This document shows positions 58,092-64,000 of a stretch of 64,000 nt of DNA, piece after piece. The notes under the pieces are model-generated. The model saw only the letters and a program-made list of their open reading frames with translations. It was not told where the DNA came from and made no database searches. Position numbers and translations under genes: made by a program. The first letter of the stretch is position 1, and every line of letters begins with the position of its first letter. Source of the DNA: Vibrio sp. ED004 (GTDB lineage Bacteria; Pseudomonadota; Gammaproteobacteria; Enterobacterales; Vibrionaceae); contig NZ_CP066149.1 of assembly GCF_023206395.1 (NCBI RefSeq), positions 3,472,001 to 3,536,000 of the forward strand, read 5' to 3'.

Positions 58092-59095
58092 GTGATATAC
58101 CCAAAGGTTTTAAACATAGGTGACAAAATTGGATTTTTCTCACCGTCTTCTCCTGCGACTGTGTTCGCTCCTAATAGGTTCGATCGAGCTAAAGATTATC
58201 TTGAAGCGAAAGGCTTCACCTTGGTTGAAGGTTCATTAACTGGGAAGTCTGACTGTTATCGTTCTGGTTCAATTCAAGCAAGAGCCGAAGAGTTAAACCA
58301 ACTGATTCGTGATCCTGAAGTTCGCTGCATCATGTCGACGATTGGTGGCAATAATAGTAATTCTTTACTTCCGTATATTGATTACGAGGCGCTAAGAAAG
58401 AATCCGAAGATCATCATCGGATACTCAGACGTCACCGCATTGTTATTGGCGATTTATGCCAAAACGGGGTTAGTGACTTTTTATGGCCCAGCACTGGTCG
58501 CATCATTTGGTGAATTCCCGCCGTTAGTCGACGAAACCTTCCAATCATTTAGTGGCTTTTTGTGCTCAGGCACGAGCCAACATCAATACACCATGCCCAA
58601 GGTATGGACGGACATCAAACACGATTGGGAGACACAAAACTCAGCCAAACCCGTCTATGAAAACGAATGGTATTTCATCGGTAATGGTAAGGTAAGTGGT
58701 CGCGTGATTGGTGGTAATCTGAGCACGATGGCTGGGATATGGGGTAGTCAATACATGCCGGAAATTCGCGATGGCGATATTCTCTTAATTGAAGACTCAT
58801 TAAAAGGTATTGAGACGATTGAGCGTTCATTTGCTCACTTATTAGCATGTAGCATATTCGATAAGGTGGGCGCTATCGTTCTCGGAAAGCACGAGTTGTT
58901 TGATAACAAAGGGACAGGACGCACACCACTCGACGTACTTCTTGAAGTTCTAAATGGAAAGACATTCCGATACTGTATGGATTTGACAGTTGTCACACTC
59001 ATCCAATGCTCGTGACACCGATTGGTGTTCAAGGTGTGATTGATTTTGATGAGCATACCTTTGAGCTGCACGGACCTTGGGTCTCTGACTCTTAA
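58092..59095 (+). CDS. S66-family peptidase, MccF-like (one frameshift)
   Basis: About 334 residues. A GTG start lies 8 bases after GGAGGA. IGFFSPSSPATVFAPNRFDRA, IIGYSDVTALL with the nucleophile Ser, VSGRVIGGNLSTMAG and LLIEDS with a catalytic Glu, and a C-terminal His (CHTHPM) fit the MccF/LD-carboxypeptidase family. Family members hydrolyse microcin C7 or murein-derived peptides. The frame must gain a base near 58962. It might give self-immunity or recycle peptidoglycan. Confidence 0.85.
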
Positions 59096-59287
59096 CATCT
59101 CAAAGTATTAGAACAGTTAGGTACAACTATTAGGTACAAGCAATTGCATGATAATAAGACGCATTAGAAAGGTGATCCTCTCGGCAAACTGAGGTTTGAA
59201 ACAAGTCTATACTGAGGAAGGTTACGCCACGACGTTAAGATGGCGCGATAAACGTATGTTTAATTAGGTTAAATCTCAGAGGTAACA

Positions 59288-59743
59288 ATGAAAAAACTAC
59301 TACCCCTATGCGCCATTTTGCTTTCGGCATCCTTTTCAGTCGCCGCTTCTGACGGTTTGATAAAGTACCAAAGTAATTATTCAGTGAAAGAGACAGCCGA
59401 CCGCTTTGAAGAGATAGCAAAAAGCAAAGGCCTGACATTGTTTGCGAGAATCGACCATCAGAAAAATGCGAGTAACGTTGATCTTGAACTCAGACCAACC
59501 GAGGTCATTATTTTCGGTAATCCAAAAGTCGGCACGCCATTAATGCAATGTGCTCAAGAGGTCGCTATTGATTTGCCGCAGAAGGTGTTGGTAAGTGAAG
59601 ACGCGAACAAGAAAGTGTGGCTATCTTACAACGATCCTAATTACTTACTAAACCGCCACGCAATTAACGGTTGTGATGAAGTGATTAAGAAAATATCTAG
59701 CGTTCTAAGTAAACTGTCCGAAGCTACGATTGCAAAAAAGTAA
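59288..59743 (+). CDS. DUF302-family periplasmic protein
   Basis: A 151-residue protein with a signal peptide (MKKLLPLCAILLSASFSVAAS), then YSVKETADRFEEIAKSKGLTLFARIDH, IIFGNPKVGTPLMQCAQEVAIDLPQ and VWLSYNDPNYL. These match DUF302. The function is unknown. The frame is intact. Confidence 0.8.
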   Translation: MKKLLPLCAILLSASFSVAASDGLIKYQSNYSVKETADRFEEIAKSKGLTLFARIDHQKNASNVDLELRPTEVIIFGNPKVGTPLMQCAQEVAIDLPQKVLVSEDANKKVWLSYNDPNYLLNRHAINGCDEVIKKISSVLSKLSEATIAKK

Positions 59744-59747
59744 CCAA

Positions 59748-60268
59748 GTGAATGTAAAGCGCGAGTGCTGTGATGAAGTTTTTGAAAAGATGATGGTGAT
59801 GAGTGAAGATAGCTGGGCTCGTCATTCGAATCCACTCAGTGTATATACTCGCGTTCCTTGCTTATCTCTGCTCTCGCTAGCCATTTGGTCGAGAGAATAC
59901 ATTGGTTTCTACTCCATATTTTTCATCGGCTTGGCTTTGTTTTGATTTGGTATAACCCAAGAGCGTTTGGTGTGCCCAAAAGCACAAGCAACTGGGCATC
60001 CAAAGCGGTATTTGGTGAACGGATATACTTAGACAAAGCACAGCTCGATATCCCACAACATCATTTAACGGCGGTTCGCGTCATCAGCACGTCGATGGCA
60101 CCGGGCTTGCCAATCTTGTTCTATGGTTTGTACCTCAATGACCTGTGGCTTATCGCGTTTGGCAACTTCTGGGTCTTGGTACTTAAGTTGTGGTTCTTAG
60201 ATCGAATGGTGTGGCTGTTTGATGATATGAAGGCGTCGAACGCTCAATTTAAGGCCTGGGAATATTAA
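59748..60268 (+). CDS. Membrane protein, DUF6653-like (one frameshift)
   Basis: About 170 residues. Hydrophobic segments occur around LSLLSLAIWSREYIGF and FIGLALF, and again in LPILFYGLYLNDLWLIAFGNFWVLVLKLWF. HSNPLSVYTR and NPRAFGVP recall DUF6653 membrane proteins. The true start may be ATG 59790. A T restored near 59943 joins the frames. The function is unknown. Confidence 0.5.
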
Positions 60269-60311
60269 CGGGCTACGTGATTCAATGCGTGACTCAAAAT
60301 AATGGTAACAG

Positions 60312-60339
60312 GGACAGCAGATATCACTCACTGCTGTCC
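60312..60339. terminator. Hairpin between convergent genes
   Basis: GGACAGCAG and CTGCTGTCC pair over nine bases around ten bases. No T-run follows on either side, so termination is uncertain. It lies between the DUF6653-like gene and the fusion gene. Confidence 0.4.
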
Positions 60340-60381
60340 GACTGTATTCATTGACCGCTAGATTATTCTTTGTTTCAAGAT

Positions 60382-61340
60382 CTAAGCTAACGCGACCACT
60401 TCATATTCGTGAATCTTCACGCTGTTGTTTTCATCAACAGAGACCAACCAAGTTTCGTTCACCACAAGCTCCACGGCTTCACCTTTCATTGGCGAGTCTG
60501 GGTATGTGTCTGCTTTAAGTCTTACATGCAGGCTCACTTTATACTGCGAACCCAATGGCTTGATCTCTAATTGTTCAATTTCATGAGAACAGTTTGGTTT
60601 GAAGGTCGAACGCACGATTGAATACCAATCTTTAAATCCTGCGTGACCAACAAATTTGCCTTCTGGCATGTTGAACACGACATCAGATGCGAGTGACGGA
60701 ATAAACTGCGCGTCTTGCTCTGGTAGTGTGTCTAACTGCTCAAACCAACCTGATACAAACTTGCGAACCAGTTGCTCGCCCGATTGAGTAACACTGCGGA
60801 TTTGCTCCATTAGACGAGATGCATGGTCTTTCGCGCGTGCTTGAACCTCTTCGAGTTTGTTATACACGTTAGGGATGTACACCATACGATGCGTGTAAAC
60901 CGGAGCGTGATAGTTCATGTTCGCAAGGTACGCGGTTTGTTGTAATGGGAACATGAACTGTTCAATCGTAAAGTGGTTATAGCTTAAAGGGTCATAAGAC
61001 TCTTTGGGACCACCTACCGTGAAAGAGAGGAAGAAGTCTTTACCTTTAGCTTGTTTCCTTCTGGGCCAAACGCAAAGTTAAAGGTCATCACATCGTCTAA
61101 CCATTTCTTTAATAATGCAGGCACCGAGTACCAGTAGAACGGGAACTGCAGCACAACCACGTCAGCTTCAATTAACGCAGCTTGCTCGGCTTCAACGTCA
61201 ATTTTGTAATCTGGGTAAAGCGTGTCTAAACGTCGAACAGACACATCGTTCATCTCTGTTTCTAACGTATCGATGATTAACGTATTAGTGTATGACTCAG
61301 CTAGGTTAGAGTGGCCTGAAATAACAAGTGTTTTGCTCAT
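60382..61340 (-). CDS. Flavodoxin-fold NAD(P)H oxidoreductase fused to a SnoaL-like domain (one frameshift)
   Basis: About 319 residues. The N-terminal half starts MSKTLVISGHSNLAESY, with a flavin site region and FQFPFYWYSVPALLKKWLDDV, typical of the NQO/MdaB/YwrO group. Frame must gain an A near 61055 to continue as GKDFFLSFTVGG and MFPLQQTAYLANMNY. The C-terminal half is a SnoaL/NTF2-like domain (FIPSLASDVVFNMPEGKFVGHAGFKDWY). It lies head-to-head with a LysR regulator that likely controls it. Confidence 0.78.
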
Positions 61341-61530
61341 GGTGACTGTCTCATTGTTCGTAATTGATGAAGCAATCATAAGCGTGTTTGGTTGTAAGTT
61401 TTAGATGATGAATAGCTAAATAACTCTTAGGCTACACTTAATAATGGGTTGTGGTAAGTTAGCTATATTGAACGAAGTGACGTCTATTGAATAACGAGCG
61501 TCGACTAAATAAAACGGTAGGTAATAAACG

Positions 61531-62439
61531 ATGAAGGGAGCGACATACAACCAACTGACGATGTTCCATGCCATTGTCAGTGAGGGTTCTATTTCTGGGG
61601 CCGCACGCCAACTTGAGGTGGCGCCTGCATCGGTGAGCCAATCTTTAAAAGCACTCGAACAACAGCTTGGTTTGCCTCTGTTTATTCGCACGACCAGAAG
61701 AGTGGAACTTACCGAAGCGGGTAGAACCTTATATACAAGAACCGTCGATGCAATAAGCGACTTGAATGTTGCCATGGAGAGCGTCGCAGATCTTAGTCGT
61801 AATGCTTCAGGGCATGTATCCATTACGCTTCCGCGCTTTGCTTATAAGCAGTGGATAGAGCCTATCTACGCTGAATTCTGTCTCCTTTATCCAGGCATTC
61901 AGTTGGAGATTTCAATTTCTGATGCGACTGTCGATATCCTAAAAAACGGGATTGATTTAGGTATTCGGTTTGGAGATAAAGTCGAAGAGGGAATGATAGC
62001 GAAACCTATCACACCAAGGTTAAAAGAAGCCTTGTTTGCATCGCCAAGTTACCTAGAAAAGCACGGAATGCCTGAAAGCATCGAGGGCTTATCACAGCAT
62101 AAGTTGATTCAATATCGGTTTATCACGTCGAATAAGCTCGCGTTATTGCCACTCATGGATAATGAAAATACGGTGCACGTAAATGTTGAGACCGCGATGA
62201 CGGTAAATGATACCGATATAATGATCGACGCAGCCAAGAAAGGGCTTGGTATTGGCCGTTTGCTCGAACCCATGGTGGAAAACGAGCTTAAGTCTGGTGA
62301 GTTGGTACCGATACTAGAACACTGTTGGAGTGACAATGTCGGTCTCTATTTATATTTTCATCGCAACACGCAAAAAGCGCGTCGAGTTCGGGTTCTTATC
62401 GATTTCTTATACGAAAAGCTATTAGGAAAGTCCGTTTAA
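61531..62439 (+). CDS. LysR-family transcriptional regulator
   Basis: A 302-residue protein. The N-terminal helix-turn-helix reads GSISGAARQLEVAPASVSQ and LEQQLGLPLF, followed by RTTRRVELTEAGRT. The C-terminal effector domain has the usual two-lobe pattern (VSITLPRFAYKQWIEP, IDLGIRFGD). It is divergent from the flavodoxin-SnoaL fusion (61340), so it probably activates or represses that gene and perhaps itself. The frame is intact. Confidence 0.93.
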   Translation: MKGATYNQLTMFHAIVSEGSISGAARQLEVAPASVSQSLKALEQQLGLPLFIRTTRRVELTEAGRTLYTRTVDAISDLNVAMESVADLSRNASGHVSITLPRFAYKQWIEPIYAEFCLLYPGIQLEISISDATVDILKNGIDLGIRFGDKVEEGMIAKPITPRLKEALFASPSYLEKHGMPESIEGLSQHKLIQYRFITSNKLALLPLMDNENTVHVNVETAMTVNDTDIMIDAAKKGLGIGRLLEPMVENELKSGELVPILEHCWSDNVGLYLYFHRNTQKARRVRVLIDFLYEKLLGKSV

Positions 62440-62633
62440 TTAATGTCGCTATCTATTTCTTCTTCGGTCGTTATCAACCGGTAGTACGACCATTGAAAGT
62501 AGAAAAGACGAGAGACTCACTTCAAGTCATTATTACTTTCTGACTCAACTCTGACTTTGTATCTCCAACAGGATGGAGTATGTTAATTAATGTTGTTTAC
62601 ATATTCATATGCCTTAATAAAGATGGAGAAGTT

Positions 62634-63022
62634 ATGACTCACCCGATAATCGAACAAATCAGAAAAGCTGACAATGCCATCGTGGCAGAAGACTTTGACA
62701 CACTACTTGGTATTTATACCGATGATGCGATTTTGGTTGTTGAGCCTGGCAAAAATGCCGAAGGTAAAGCGGCGATTCGTACTGCTTTCGAGGCGATTGC
62801 TGTTTATTTCAAGAACGGTCTGCAAGTAAAACAAGACGGTATGGAAATCCTTGAAACAGGAGATACTGCACTGGTATTGGCAAACACGGTACTGTCTGCG
62901 CCGAATCACCTGAGTTTGTCCGTAAAGCGACTTATGTGTTTAATAAGGGTGAAGATGGTATTTGGTTATGCTCAATCGATAACTCGTACGGCCATGACAT
63001 TATTGCCAAGTCTCAACAATAA
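62634..63022 (+). CDS. SnoaL-like (NTF2-fold) protein (one frameshift)
   Basis: About 130 residues. [39 protein letters not shown] and [21 protein letters not shown] fit the YybH-like NTF2 fold. The frame must gain a base near 62902 to continue as [20 protein letters not shown]. It may be an enzyme or a small-molecule sensor. Its relation to the SnoaL half of the neighbouring fusion is remote. Confidence 0.77.
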
Positions 63023-63189
63023 AGGCGGTCAGTCAGAATTTTACCCGGTCGATTAATTTGTTTGTCAGTTTGACAACAACACGACGATATATAAAAGTAA
63101 TCTTATGAAAATGAATTTAGCGCAACTTAACCAACGAATTATCATCATTCCTTAGGAATGGTGGGATTTTTGATGCGCTTTATTTATCG

Positions 63190-63213
63190 AACCCACCCAT
63201 GAGGTGGGTTTTT
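63190..63213 (+). terminator. Intrinsic terminator before the last gene
   Basis: AACCCACC and GGTGGGTT form a perfect eight-pair stem around five bases, followed by TTT. A second small stem (ATTCCTTAGGAAT) lies near 63147. It ends the SnoaL transcript. Confidence 0.75.
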
Positions 63214-63254
63214 CGTATCTGCCTTATGGGTTTTATCTCAAAGAAGGAAGTTAC

Positions 63255-63773
63255 ATGAAGAAAATAGCGGTATTTGGTAAGCCTGGTAGTGGCAAATCTA
63301 CTGTCAGTAAAGCACTCGCAGCCGCAACTGGCGTAGAGCTTCACCAGTTAGACTCCATCGTTTACAAGGCGAATGGCGAGTTCGTTGATAGTGCTGAGTT
63401 TGAACAAGCACACGAAAGCATACTGAGTTCTGACAGTTGGATCATCGATGGCTTTGGCCCGCTAGACTCGTTTAACAAGCGCTTAGACGCGGCAGATACC
63501 TTGGTTTATATCGACCTTCCTTATCCGCTGAACTATTGGTTTGTGACCAAACGCATGTTGAAAGGTTTGTTTGTGAAACCAGAAGGCTGGCCTGAAGGCA
63601 GTTCAGTTGTGAAAGGGACAATACAAAGTTACAAGACACTAAAACTGTGCCCTAAATTTTGGAATGACGACTTCAGAGCACGCTTAGAATTACGAGCCAA
63701 AGATAAAGAGGTACACATCATCACAAGCGTGACTGAGTTGAATAACTTTGTGCGCCAACATGTTGGTTCATAA
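63255..63773 (+). CDS. P-loop kinase-like protein (topology-modulation/adenylate-kinase fold)
   Basis: A 172-residue protein from ATG 63255, after AAGGAAG. It has Walker A in VFGKPGSGKST, ELHQLDSIVYK, a SWIIDGFGPLDSFNKRL region like that of FlaR-type kinases, and VYIDLPYPLNYW. It is likely a small-molecule phosphotransferase. The frame is intact. Confidence 0.73.
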   Translation: MKKIAVFGKPGSGKSTVSKALAAATGVELHQLDSIVYKANGEFVDSAEFEQAHESILSSDSWIIDGFGPLDSFNKRLDAADTLVYIDLPYPLNYWFVTKRMLKGLFVKPEGWPEGSSVVKGTIQSYKTLKLCPKFWNDDFRARLELRAKDKEVHIITSVTELNNFVRQHVGS

Positions 63774-64000
63774 GTAGAAAACCAAGACCACACAAGGACA
63801 TTTTGATTTGAAAATGACTTTATAAAGTGTATCGATTTAGTTCGACGTGTGGCATATTTGCCATGCGTTGAATTTTGTGATTGGTAAAGGCGATAGATAT
63901 TATGTATGGAAGCGAACAAACAAGAGCGTTTCTGTTGTAACTGTAGGGAACTGACATTGCATAAGTACACTATGTTCAGTAACCAAGCCGAAAAAGCGCC
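63774..64000. other. End of window, no gene supported
   Basis: I see no convincing reading frame, terminator or repeat in these last bases. The neighbouring gene to the right lies outside the window. Confidence 0.6.

Overview
The window looks like the chromosome of a marine Vibrio, probably of the Splendidus clade. The evidence is an AT-leaning composition, Vibrio-type integron attC sites, a Fur-regulated hydroxamate siderophore locus and a glpT-glpQ pair. The species name is inference.

Left part (1-28.6 kb): a complete peptidic hydroxamate siderophore locus. It holds a 4'-phosphopantetheinyl transferase (minus strand), a FhuC-FhuD-FhuB importer, a PvdE/SyrD-type exporter, an MbtH-like protein, two NRPS genes, a TonB-dependent receptor, an N-hydroxyornithine-type acyltransferase and an ornithine/lysine N5/N6-monooxygenase. 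Three Fur-box-like sites lie before fhuC, the exporter and the receptor. The NRPS order is Cstarter-A-T-E / C-A-T / C-A(Ser)-T // C-A-T-E-TE. The three non-serine A domains share one pocket, so the predicted peptide is acyl-X-X-Ser-X with X an N5-acyl-N5-hydroxyornithine. That is the amphibactin pattern. The monooxygenase and acyltransferase make X, the NRPS assembles it, the exporter moves it out, and the receptor plus FhuBCD bring the iron complex back.

Middle part (28.6-39.3 kb): ordinary accessory and metabolic genes. These include a DUF3297 protein, glpT, glpQ, an ASCH protein, a D-2-hydroxyacid dehydrogenase, a GNAT, a HAD phosphatase, a methyltransferase, a SpoIIAA-like protein, a NUDIX hydrolase, a YkgJ-like Cys-cluster protein, an RsuA-type pseudouridine synthase, a VOC protein and a Maa/LacA-type acetyltransferase.

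39.4-46.1 kb: a fragment of a mobile-integron landscape. Two IS91-like elements of about 2.2 kb each encode a tyrosine recombinase that overlaps a HUH transposase by ATGA. Each element abuts an attC site. Between them lies a cassette-like gene for a HEPN protein with an RxxxxH motif. No integron integrase is in the window.

46.1-64 kb: a run of small, mostly plus-strand genes rich in GNAT acetyltransferases, with VOC, HD, P-loop kinase, DUF1801, DUF3291, DUF2000, CHMI, OsmC and S66 peptidase genes. A flavodoxin-fold/SnoaL fusion, a divergent LysR regulator and a SnoaL protein lie at the right end.

Important caveat: about 60 genes or gene parts carry single-base indels, usually one base missing from a homopolymer. 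They occur in conserved housekeeping-type genes as well as accessory ones. I read them as uncorrected sequencing or assembly errors rather than true pseudogenes, and I annotate the reconstructed genes. No rRNA, tRNA or CRISPR was seen.
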